From: JBNKDD01 sp050288085
GTDB taxonomy: Bacteria; Chloroflexota; Anaerolineae; Aggregatilineales; UBA3940
Length of the DNA stretch: 12,223 nt
Direction of reading: 5' to 3'
NCBI GenBank assembly: GCA_050288085.1
Contig: JBNKDD010000171.1
Coordinates: 1-12,223 of the forward strand
Positions within the stretch are counted from its first letter, which is position 1. Each line of letters opens with the position of its first letter. Below are positions 1 to 6,482 of this stretch, one piece after another. The notes under the pieces are model-generated. The model was given only the letters and a program-made list of their open reading frames with translations. It was not told the origin of the DNA and searched no databases. Both the position numbers and the translations under genes were made by a program.

Positions 1-49
1 CTTGTCCTATGCAAATTGTACCGCTGTTCGGGCTGACTATCTATGTTGA

Positions 50-1957
50 TTAGTCAACTACTTCGCCTTCAACCACGTCTTCGTCCGGGTGACCGCCGTT
101 GCCGCCCATATCGCCGCCATCGGCAAAGTCGCCAGGGCCGGGTCCGGCAGCACCGGGCTGCTCATACATCGATGCCCCCAGCGATTGGATCTGCCGCACG
201 AGATCATCGGTGGCGCGGCGTATATCATCCAGATTCTCAGAGCTTAACGCCTTGCGCACGGCTTCAACCTTTTCTTCGGTTGCATTTTTAGCCTCATCAG
301 GAAGCTGCTCACCGTAATCGCGGATCATCTTCTCCGAGGAGTAGATGGCGTTATCGGCAGCATTGCGCACTTCTTGCTGTTCCTTGCGCATGGCATCTTC
401 TTCTGCGTGCTTTTCGGCTTCCTCTACCATGTGGTTGATTTCTTTGTCGGAAAGCCCGCTCGATGCCGTGATGGTGATATGCTGTTCACGGCCTGTAGCT
501 TTATCCTGTGCCTTGACATTCATGATGCCGTCCGCATCAATATCGAAGGTCACTTCGATCTGCGGGACACCGCGCGGCGCGGGCGGAATGCCATCCAGGA
601 TGAACTTGCCGAGGCTCTTGTTATCGGCAGCCATCGGGCGCTCACCTTGCACCACGTGAATCTCAACCTGAGTCTGTCCATCGGCAGCCGTGCTGAAAAT
701 CTGGCTGCGGGCCACCGGGATGGTGGTGTTCCGCTCGATGAGCGGAGTAGCAACATTACCCAGTGTCTCGATGCTCAGTGTGAGCGGAGTCACGTCGAGG
801 AGCAGAATGTCCTTCACGTCACCGCCCAGCACGCCAGCCTGGATGCCTGCACCCAGCGCGACCACTTCATCAGGGTTGACACCCCGGTGCGGTTCCCTGC
901 CAAAGAACTTCTTGACTGCTTCTTGCACGGCGGGCATACGGGTCATACCACCGACCAGCACCACCTCGTCGATATCGCTGGCGGACAGTTTGGCGTCCTT
1001 TAGCGCTAACCGGCACGGCTCAATCGTCCGTTCGATCAGGTCATCAACCAACTGCTCTAACTTGGCACGGGACAGGCTGACCTGTAAGTGCCGGGGGCCG
1101 CTGGCATCTGCCGTAATATAAGGCAGATTGATCTCGGTTTCTTGCTTGGATGAAAGCTCCTTCTTGGCGTTCTCAGCCGCTTCCTTTAGCCGCTGTAAAG
1201 CAGGCTTGTCCTGCCGCAGGTCAATTCCCTGTTCGCGCAGGAACTCATCCGCCAGCCAGTCAATAATCCGCTGGTCGAAATCGTCGCCGCCCAGGAAGGT
1301 ATCGCCGTTGGTCGACTGTACCTCAAACACACCCTCGCCCACGTCAAGAATGCTGATGTCGAAAGTGCCGCCACCCAGGTCATAAACGGCAATGGTCTGA
1401 TCCTGCTTCTTGTCCAGGCCATAGGCCAGTGAAGAAGCGGTCGGCTCATTGATGATCCGCAGTACCTCTAGCCCGGCGATCTTCCCGGCATCCTTGGTTG
1501 CCTGGCGCTGGCTGTCGTTAAAATAAGCTGGTACAGTGATCACAGCCTGTGTGACCGTTTCGCCCAGATAATCCTCGGCATCGCGCTTAATCTTCTGCAA
1601 AATCATCGCCGCAATTTCCGGCGGAGAATAGTCTTTGTCCGCCATCTTAACGCGCACATCGCCGTTTTTGGCTTTTGTTACCCCAAAGGGAACCAGTTTC
1701 AACGCTTTCTGGACTTCGGCGTCGTCATATTTACGACCCATAAACCGCTTGATCGAGGAAAGCGTATTCTCACTGTTCGTTACCGCCTGGCGGCGTGCTA
1801 CCTGCCCAACCAGCAGTTCGCCCTTTTTATCAATCGCTACCACCGAAGGGAACAGCCGCCCACCTTCAGCCGAAGGGATCACGGTTGGTTCCCCACCTTC
1901 CATCACGGCAACGGCAGAGTTTGTCGTTCCGAGGTCAATTCCAATAATCTTTCCCAT
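50..1957 (-). CDS. dnaK: Molecular chaperone DnaK (Hsp70)
   Basis: This is a cytosolic ATP-dependent chaperone that binds unfolded segments and cycles with DnaJ and GrpE. At 635 aa it has normal family length. The nucleotide-binding domain shows the phosphate-1 motif GIDLGTTNS (residues 6-14), VPAYFNDSQRQATKDAG (142-158), phosphate-2 DLGGGTFD (193-200) and a later LVGGMTRMP adenosine motif. The substrate-binding domain begins near DVTPLTLSIET and includes the ERNTTIP and VVQGER segments. It is followed by a helical lid and a Gly/Asp-rich tail ending EGEVVD. The N-terminal lobe carries the extra segment of about 20 residues (around 75-105) typical of Gram-negative-type DnaK and absent from Firmicute DnaK. 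The ATG at 1957 is preceded by AAGGAG about 9 nt upstream. It lies 29 nt after grpE in the CIRCE-controlled operon. No terminator is visible in the 49 nt after the stop, so the operon (perhaps dnaJ) may continue off-window. Confidence 0.98.
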   Translation of the reverse strand: MGKIIGIDLGTTNSAVAVMEGGEPTVIPSAEGGRLFPSVVAIDKKGELLVGQVARRQAVTNSENTLSSIKRFMGRKYDDAEVQKALKLVPFGVTKAKNGDVRVKMADKDYSPPEIAAMILQKIKRDAEDYLGETVTQAVITVPAYFNDSQRQATKDAGKIAGLEVLRIINEPTASSLAYGLDKKQDQTIAVYDLGGGTFDISILDVGEGVFEVQSTNGDTFLGGDDFDQRIIDWLADEFLREQGIDLRQDKPALQRLKEAAENAKKELSSKQETEINLPYITADASGPRHLQVSLSRAKLEQLVDDLIERTIEPCRLALKDAKLSASDIDEVVLVGGMTRMPAVQEAVKKFFGREPHRGVNPDEVVALGAGIQAGVLGGDVKDILLLDVTPLTLSIETLGNVATPLIERNTTIPVARSQIFSTAADGQTQVEIHVVQGERPMAADNKSLGKFILDGIPPAPRGVPQIEVTFDIDADGIMNVKAQDKATGREQHITITASSGLSDKEINHMVEEAEKHAEEDAMRKEQQEVRNAADNAIYSSEKMIRDYGEQLPDEAKNATEEKVEAVRKALSSENLDDIRRATDDLVRQIQSLGASMYEQPGAAGPGPGDFADGGDMGGNGGHPDEDVVEGEVVD

Positions 1958-1986
1958 TTTGCCTACATCTCCTTGTCATTCATAGT

Positions 1987-2547
1987 TTACCCGGCCACCC
2001 GAACCATTGTGGGCCGGATCACGCGCCCGTCAAGCTCGTAGCCTTTCCGCATTACGCCAACGATCTGGCCCGGTTCGAATTCATCACTCGATTCAGATGT
2101 CACTGCTTCGTGTAGTTCCGGGTCAAAATCCATACCCGGTTCTACTTCGATGCTGCTCACTCCCAGCTCGTTAAGCTGGTTGAGCAGCTTGCGCTGGATC
2201 AAGATCACACCGTTTACCCAATCGTGATCGGCGATCTCCTCCGGCAGATTGTCAATCGCCAGATCGAAATCATCCAGCACCGGCAGCAAATCGCTGATAA
2301 TGTCGCTTCGTAGTGTGCCCTTCAACAGCGTCCGGTCACGTTCGGTGCGCTTCTTGAAGTTCGCGAGTTCGGCGCGTGCACGCTGCCACCCATCGAGGTA
2401 CTCAGCCGCCTGGGCTTTCGTCTCCTCAAGCAGCACCTCAAGAGATTCTGGTTCGGTCGGAGTTATGATTTCAATCTCGACTTTATCTGCCGAGGCTTCA
2501 CCCTGATCCGCAGATTCATCAACCACTTGTTCTTTATCGTCGCTCAC
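1987..2547 (-). CDS. grpE: Nucleotide exchange factor GrpE
   Basis: GrpE releases ADP from DnaK and so resets the chaperone cycle in the cytosol. The 186 aa product is typical in length. It has an acidic, probably disordered N-terminus (about residues 1-35), a long charged helix suited to the GrpE dimer coiled coil (about 38-100, including the family-typical ARAELANFKKR), and a C-terminal beta domain ending in the signature GYELDGRVIRPTMVRV (169-184). The start is GTG at 2547, with AGGA 6 nt upstream. The two nearby upstream ATGs (in the sequence ATGAGGATGAGTA) are out of frame, so the GTG is preferred. It sits between hrcA (140 nt upstream) and dnaK (29 nt downstream). The order hrcA-grpE-dnaK supports co-regulation by HrcA. 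Confidence 0.97.
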   Translation of the reverse strand: MSDDKEQVVDESADQGEASADKVEIEIITPTEPESLEVLLEETKAQAAEYLDGWQRARAELANFKKRTERDRTLLKGTLRSDIISDLLPVLDDFDLAIDNLPEEIADHDWVNGVILIQRKLLNQLNELGVSSIEVEPGMDFDPELHEAVTSESSDEFEPGQIVGVMRKGYELDGRVIRPTMVRVAG

Positions 2548-2580
2548 TACTCATCCTCATTATATTTTTAGCTTAGTTGT

Positions 2581-2600
2581 GTCAGAAAACCTTTACTGAC
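2581..2600 (-). repeat. Short inverted repeat before grpE
   Basis: On the minus strand the arms GTCAG and CTGAC flank a 10-nt loop, about 35-55 nt upstream of the grpE start. In the hrcA-grpE transcript this could form a small hairpin. The stem is only 5 bp and no U-tract follows it, so it does not look like a terminator. It may be a minor mRNA structure or chance. Confidence 0.35.
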
Positions 2601-2616
2601 TTCGATAAAATTCTAC

Positions 2617-2664
2617 CGGGTGCTTATAAGATTTCTGTTAGAACAACATACGAATCGGCACCCG
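2617..2664 (-). repeat. Intercistronic hairpin between hrcA and grpE
   Basis: On the minus strand CGGGTGC (2664-2658) pairs perfectly with GCACCCG (2623-2617). Inside it, GATT can pair with AATC and TGTT with AACA, giving an interrupted hairpin of about 48 nt in the spacer between hrcA and grpE. There is no following U-run, so it is unlikely to be an intrinsic terminator. By analogy with the known transcript processing between hrcA and grpE in Bacillus subtilis, it could protect the grpE-dnaK part of the mRNA or set relative gene dosage. That role is inference. Confidence 0.5.
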
Positions 2665-2687
2665 AAACGTTGCTTTCTTATGCTTTT

Positions 2688-3788
2688 CTAATGCGCGTCA
2701 TCACCGTAAATGTCGATCAGCAAATCACTCATCAACCCGGCAACGTACCGGACAGCCGAGATCGCCCGGCCATAATGAAGCCGGGTTGGGCCGAGCACCC
2801 CCAATGCGCCGGTCGCCTGTCCGCGTACACCGTACCCTGCCAGCACCATACTCGTATGGCTGAGTTCATCCCACCGGCCTTCCCCGGCAATCATCACCTG
2901 GACACCCTCCACATAAGGTGAAAGGGCTTCGGCCAGGATTTCGTCAAGCAGGTTTTGTTCTTCTAGCAGGTGTAAAGCCTGACGCGCTCCCTCGTTGTCA
3001 ACGATGGTCAACGCCTTGCTGAGTTCCTCGCGTTCCTGGGGATCGGCCACATCCAACCGGTCAAGCAGGGTGTTCGGATCGAGGATATTCACCAGGCCGT
3101 CATAATAAACCACGCGGTGACGCTTATCGGCCTGGGCCAGCAGATCGGCAGCCAGCCCCATAATTTCCTGGTCAAGGGTAGGTTGGTGAATCGCTCGCGC
3201 CCGGACTTGTTCCGCCTTTAAACCGACACATAACGCATTGATCCGGGCTGTCACCTGGCTCAGATTTTCCTGTGAGACCGGCTCGGCCAGGGTCAGCATT
3301 TGCTGGCGCACGTCGCCGCCCTCCAACACCAGCACCATCAGCGCTAACCGCCCCTGGGTGTTGATCAATTCCAGGTGCTTGAAGCGCATCATATTACCCA
3401 CCGGTGATGTAACTATCGACGCGCTCCGGGCCGTATTGGCTAACACGGAAGCCGCCAGCCGCAGCCATTGCTCGATATCGTGTTCAGTCTGGTGAAACTG
3501 ATGGCGGATCATCCGGTATTCGGTGGTCGTCAGTTCGCTGTCGCCGATTAGCTTCTGTACGAAGTAGCGATACCCTTCTTCAGTGGGGGCTCGTCCGGCA
3601 GAGGTGTGCGGCGCAACAATCAGCCCTAACTCTTCGAGCTTTGCCATATCATTGCGCACCGTCGCCGTACTGACCTGGAGATCGTACTTATCGACCAGCA
3701 GCTTTGAACTGACCGGCGTGGGCGCGTTGACGTATTCGCTCACGATCAAACTAAGGATGTATTCCTGTCGTTTTGATAATTCTGTCAT
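2688..3788 (-). CDS. hrcA: Heat-inducible transcription repressor HrcA
   Basis: HrcA represses class I heat-shock operons by binding CIRCE; GroEL maintains its active form in the systems studied. The 366 aa protein begins with a winged helix-turn-helix (about residues 1-75). It contains the recognisable SATVRNDMAKLEELGLI segment followed by PHTSAGRAPTEEGYRYFV, the classic HrcA N-terminal signature. A GAF-like middle region follows, and the C-terminal family block GVLGPTRLHYGRAISAVRYV lies close to the end. The ATG at 3788 is 16 nt downstream of the CIRCE element. Its ribosome site is weak (AGAGTAAG). It is the first gene of hrcA-grpE-dnaK and, given the operator in front of it, is probably autoregulated. 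The next gene, grpE, begins 140 nt downstream after a structured spacer. Confidence 0.97.
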   Translation of the reverse strand: MTELSKRQEYILSLIVSEYVNAPTPVSSKLLVDKYDLQVSTATVRNDMAKLEELGLIVAPHTSAGRAPTEEGYRYFVQKLIGDSELTTTEYRMIRHQFHQTEHDIEQWLRLAASVLANTARSASIVTSPVGNMMRFKHLELINTQGRLALMVLVLEGGDVRQQMLTLAEPVSQENLSQVTARINALCVGLKAEQVRARAIHQPTLDQEIMGLAADLLAQADKRHRVVYYDGLVNILDPNTLLDRLDVADPQEREELSKALTIVDNEGARQALHLLEEQNLLDEILAEALSPYVEGVQVMIAGEGRWDELSHTSMVLAGYGVRGQATGALGVLGPTRLHYGRAISAVRYVAGLMSDLLIDIYGDDAH

Positions 3789-3804
3789 ACTGTCTTACTC
3801 TGAA

Positions 3805-3831
3805 TTGGCACTCGAAGGATGTGAGTGCTAA
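3805..3831 (-). promoter_or_regulatory. CIRCE operator (HrcA binding site)
   Basis: On the minus strand the site reads TTAGCACTC, nine bases, then GAGTGCCAA. It matches the CIRCE consensus TTAGCACTC-N9-GAGTGCTAA at all but one position, a T to C change in the second arm. It lies between the predicted transcription start (near 3840) and the hrcA ATG, in the untranslated leader, where HrcA would block initiation or early elongation. The following gene is hrcA itself, so the assignment is secure. Confidence 0.97.
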
Positions 3832-3846
3832 TGTGGCACTTCTTGA

Positions 3847-3876
3847 ATCCTACCATGAGCAAACCGGGCTTGTCAA
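3847..3876 (-). promoter_or_regulatory. Sigma-A-type promoter of hrcA-grpE-dnaK
   Basis: On the minus strand a consensus -35 box TTGACA (3876-3871) is followed after 18 bp by TAGGAT (3852-3847), which matches the -10 consensus TATAAT at four of six positions. Transcription would start near 3840, leaving a leader of about 50 nt that carries CIRCE from about +10. This is the arrangement expected of HrcA-repressed housekeeping promoters. The exact start is not visible from sequence alone. Confidence 0.8.
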
Positions 3877-3884
3877 ACCCGGTT
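3862..3884. repeat. 7-bp inverted repeat framing the -35 box
   Basis: The perfect arms AACCGGG and CCCGGTT flank nine bases, and the TTGACA -35 hexamer lies inside this loop. It could be an operator for a second regulator. As RNA it could be a weak terminator for the upstream WD40 gene, whose stop is 34 nt away. The bases following it on the minus strand (TTGCTCATGG) are not U-rich, so the terminator reading is weak. Confidence 0.5.
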
Positions 3885-3918
3885 GGTAGTGTTTAAAAGG
3901 TGGTGGATGCGCAATTTG

Positions 3919-5232
3919 TTATTGGCACCACTTTCTTGGGGAAACTGCCTGCTGTCCGGTCTGAGTATCCCAAATCACGATTTGTTGGATTTCAGGTGCA
4001 TTCCAACCCGCATAGATGGTTGCTAGTTGTGTCCCATCTGGGTGCCAATCTACACTTCTTGGAATCCACCGCCCTCTGGAATCGGGCATAGTGATGTTCT
4101 GATAAATGCCGGAATTGTCATCCCATAGGAGTACACCCTCGCTGTTTGGAACCGCTATCCGGTGCTCGGATGGCTGCCAGTCTATATTGCCACTTGCTCC
4201 AACTAATTCTTTGTTTTTAGTGATGCGTTTGCCGGTTTCCATATCCCAGATCATGACTCTGTCTCGAACATCCATGGCAATATACTTACCATCAGAACTA
4301 AAAGCAGATTCCATGTTAACGTCATCACTAGAATATCTCGATGGGTGGGACATGGATATCCAAAATAAAGCACTGCATAAATAGATAAAGAGCAGCAGTG
4401 GGACTATTATCGTCCAGACCTTGACGCTTCTTTTCCCCGATTCTTGATTTTTCAACTTGTCTGCCAGTTTGAACACCGCTGGTACAATCATCATTCCCAA
4501 CATCAATCTTATCCACAGTTTGGGATGATTGTTTAGAAAGTTGACGATTGGCCCCATTCTGAGATGACTATCGGTGACAAAATCGTGCGTCACAGGGGAT
4601 TCAACCAGCCAGTTATAGCTTCCGGGAATGGGCTGCCTACTGCGGATCAGATCACCGGTGGCAGCATCTCTCTCATGGATAACAGTTATATATGAGTCGT
4701 CATCACTGCCAGCCGCAACCAGCAAAGTGTCATCCTGCCAATGGACAGCTCGCACCTGATAACTGTGACCGAGGGTAGAGTTTATTTTTCCCGATGAAGT
4801 ATCCCAAATCCTGAGTGTGCCATCCTCCATACCCGCCGCAAGCTGTCGGCCATCGGGATGCCATTCTAAGACCTGGATCCATCCACTTATGGGGATTTCC
4901 ACTTCCATCTGCCAGGTTTCGGTTTCCCAAATAAACAGGCGAGTATTATCGCTTCGCCACTTATCCGTACTGGCAGCCAGTCGCGAACCATCAGGACTCC
5001 AGGCGACCAGACTCACGTCTGAAATATCCAGATGATCGATCTCTTCAAGAGTTTGATCGTAAATCCAGATTCCGGTGGAGCCACCCACCGCTAACATGGA
5101 ACCATCAGGACTCCATGCCAGAGCCCTTAAGCCGCTGCATTTTTGTTGGGCATGGACAGTTGGCCCAAACAGAAGTGAACACAACAGAATCCACATGCTG
5201 ACTGTACATGCAGCCAGAAGTTTTCGCTTCAT
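3919..5232 (-). CDS. Exported WD40 protein with inserted transmembrane hairpin
   Basis: This gene encodes a 437 aa protein of unknown function. It starts with a likely signal peptide (basic MKRK, hydrophobic core, VHA-Q cleavage site near residue 28). Four WD40-like units follow (LAWSPDGS at about 38, VAWSPDGS at 76, LEWHPDGR at 122, VHWQDD at 163), several ending in IW-D or IW-E. Then come two strongly hydrophobic stretches at about 238-254 and 272-293, joined by a loop with six Lys/Arg. Three more WD40-like units follow (AFSSDG at 310, DWQPSE at 351, VDWHPDG at 394). Seven units suggest one seven-bladed propeller split 4+3. By the positive-inside rule both halves would lie outside the cytoplasm with the loop inside. 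The ATG at 5232 follows a weak GAGAG ribosome site. It lies 66 nt after the LRR gene, probably in the same operon, and looks less GC-rich than the glycosyltransferase genes. The role may be surface protein interaction (inference). Confidence 0.85.
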   Translation of the reverse strand: MKRKLLAACTVSMWILLCSLLFGPTVHAQQKCSGLRALAWSPDGSMLAVGGSTGIWIYDQTLEEIDHLDISDVSLVAWSPDGSRLAASTDKWRSDNTRLFIWETETWQMEVEIPISGWIQVLEWHPDGRQLAAGMEDGTLRIWDTSSGKINSTLGHSYQVRAVHWQDDTLLVAAGSDDDSYITVIHERDAATGDLIRSRQPIPGSYNWLVESPVTHDFVTDSHLRMGPIVNFLNNHPKLWIRLMLGMMIVPAVFKLADKLKNQESGKRSVKVWTIIVPLLLFIYLCSALFWISMSHPSRYSSDDVNMESAFSSDGKYIAMDVRDRVMIWDMETGKRITKNKELVGASGNIDWQPSEHRIAVPNSEGVLLWDDNSGIYQNITMPDSRGRWIPRSVDWHPDGTQLATIYAGWNAPEIQQIVIWDTQTGQQAVSPRKWCQ

Positions 5233-5298
5233 TGCGTTTCTCTCTTGTTATGTTAGGAGGTAGCCTATGCTCGTTTGGCCCACATTGCTTTTTTCGCG

Positions 5299-6480
5299 CT
5301 AGCGATAAACCGTACACCCGCGCTCTTCGAGCAGTTCAAGCCAGCCGGGAACCGGCGATAACTTATTCCAGCGCAAATCCAATTTTCTAAGATCACGCAG
5401 ACTGCCGATCCCCTCCGGGAGTGAGAACAGCTGGTTGGCTCGCAAATCCAGGTCGGTAAGCTGATACAGGTTGCTGACTGTCCAGGGTAGGGCGGTCAAC
5501 TGATTATTCCTCAAATCCAGGTGGGTCAGCTCTGACAGATTCCCAATCGAATCCGGGACAGATTCAAGCTGGTTGTCCGTCACATAGAGTTCCCTCAGAT
5601 GCGCCAGCCTGCCGATTGACTCCGGGAGCGTCCTCAGTTGATTGTTGTATAGGCGTAATTCTCTGAGCTCGGTCAGGTTGCCCAGCCAATCAGGGATTGA
5701 TGTCAACTGGTTATGAGAGACATTCAGATAGGTTAGCCGGGTTAAATGCTCCATTGACCGGGGGAGCGTTGACAGTCGATTATGGCTGAGATACAGAAAC
5801 TGGGTGAGGTTGGTCAAATTCCCGATAGATTCCGGGAGTGCCGTCAATTGATTATGCCCCAGGTCAAGGGTATGGAGGGCGGTCAGATGGCCGATGGAGT
5901 CAGGCAGGGCAACCAGTTCGTTGTCGTGGATATATAGCTCGTTCAGGTTGACCAGGTTGCCAAGCTGCGGCGAGATAGAGGCAACCGGATTCTGCCCGAT
6001 AGACAGGACCCGCAGGGCAGTTGCCTGCCATAACCAGCCAGGAAGCCCCAGCAGTTGATTGTCACGGACGCTCAACACCTCAAGATTTTTCAACCGGTTG
6101 AGGCCGACCGGGAGCGACTCCAGCCGGTTTTGATCGATGTGCAGTTCTTTGAGATTCGCAAAGTCCCCCATCCATTCTTGGAGCACCGTAAAGTTATTGC
6201 GATCCAGGACCAGTTTTTCAAGTCGGGTCAGGCTCCTGACCGATAACGGGAGTTCTGCTAATTGGTTGCCGGTCAGGTCTAACTGCCGGAGGTTGGGCAG
6301 TTGGCTGATCACATCAGGCAGGGTTGATATCTGGCAGTGTCGAACGGATAACGCCGTGACCGTCTGATTCTCGGAAGCAAAACTGACGCCCGGCATCCCA
6401 AAGCTGGCCTGAATGCTCTCCTCAATTGCTTTGAGCGCGTTGAGTTCCGATTCCGGAGGTAGAAGTCTGCCTTGTGCCAT
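5299..6480 (-). CDS. Leucine-rich repeat protein (15 LRRs)
   Basis: This is a 393 aa protein made almost entirely of 23-residue leucine-rich repeats (residues 41-386) with consensus LxxLxLxxNQLxxLPxxIGxLxx, close to the PIRL/Roco-type bacterial LRR class. Such curved solenoids bind other proteins; no partner can be named. A 40-residue charged N-terminal segment precedes the repeats, and only seven residues (RGCTVYR) follow the last one. There is no signal peptide, transmembrane helix, Roc GTPase or kinase domain, so a cytoplasmic scaffold is likely. Repeat 9 has 24 residues because of one extra hydrophobic residue. The ATG at 6480 is 2 nt after the stop of the sugar transferase gene. A strong Shine-Dalgarno AAGGAA lies 7 nt before the ATG, inside the transferase coding end. 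Co-translation with the polysaccharide genes is therefore likely, but a role in that pathway is inference. Confidence 0.9.
   Translation of the reverse strand: MAQGRLLPPESELNALKAIEESIQASFGMPGVSFASENQTVTALSVRHCQISTLPDVISQLPNLRQLDLTGNQLAELPLSVRSLTRLEKLVLDRNNFTVLQEWMGDFANLKELHIDQNRLESLPVGLNRLKNLEVLSVRDNQLLGLPGWLWQATALRVLSIGQNPVASISPQLGNLVNLNELYIHDNELVALPDSIGHLTALHTLDLGHNQLTALPESIGNLTNLTQFLYLSHNRLSTLPRSMEHLTRLTYLNVSHNQLTSIPDWLGNLTELRELRLYNNQLRTLPESIGRLAHLRELYVTDNQLESVPDSIGNLSELTHLDLRNNQLTALPWTVSNLYQLTDLDLRANQLFSLPEGIGSLRDLRKLDLRWNKLSPVPGWLELLEERGCTVYR
5323..6360 (-). repeat. Tandem 69-bp coding repeats (LRR array)
   Basis: Fifteen degenerate 69-bp units encode the 23-residue LRRs. Related DNA phrases recur at this period, for example variants of GATTCCGGGAGTG and of CAAATCCAGGT on the plus strand. 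Unit 9 (about 5737-5808) is 72 bp. Units 7, 8 and 10-14 are closest to consensus, while units 1, 3, 5 and 6 are more divergent. This pattern fits internal duplication of the C-terminal half. Confidence 0.85.
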
Positions 6481-6482
6481 AA

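Noticed and set aside
1..49. Terminator or dnaJ start downstream of dnaK
   Set aside because: I see no hairpin with a U-tract and no start codon with a following open frame in these 49 bases. An AGGA near the edge could be a ribosome site, but nothing after it is visible.
374..1003. Plus-strand open frame of 209 codons opposite dnaK
   Set aside because: It lies entirely antisense to a clear dnaK gene, and its translation is His/Cys-rich with no family resemblance or ribosome site. It is a shadow of dnaK codon usage.
2559..2587. Possible promoter for grpE: CTGACA then, 15 bp later, a perfect TATAAT on the minus strand
   Set aside because: The spacer is short, and the -10 box ends only 11 nt before the GTG start. 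Transcription would begin inside or after the Shine-Dalgarno and leave almost no leader. More likely an AT-rich coincidence near the ribosome site.
5323..6360. Regularly spaced similar DNA units that could suggest a CRISPR-like array
   Set aside because: The period is 69 bp, the whole unit is degenerate rather than repeat-plus-unique-spacer, and it encodes in-frame 23-residue LRRs.
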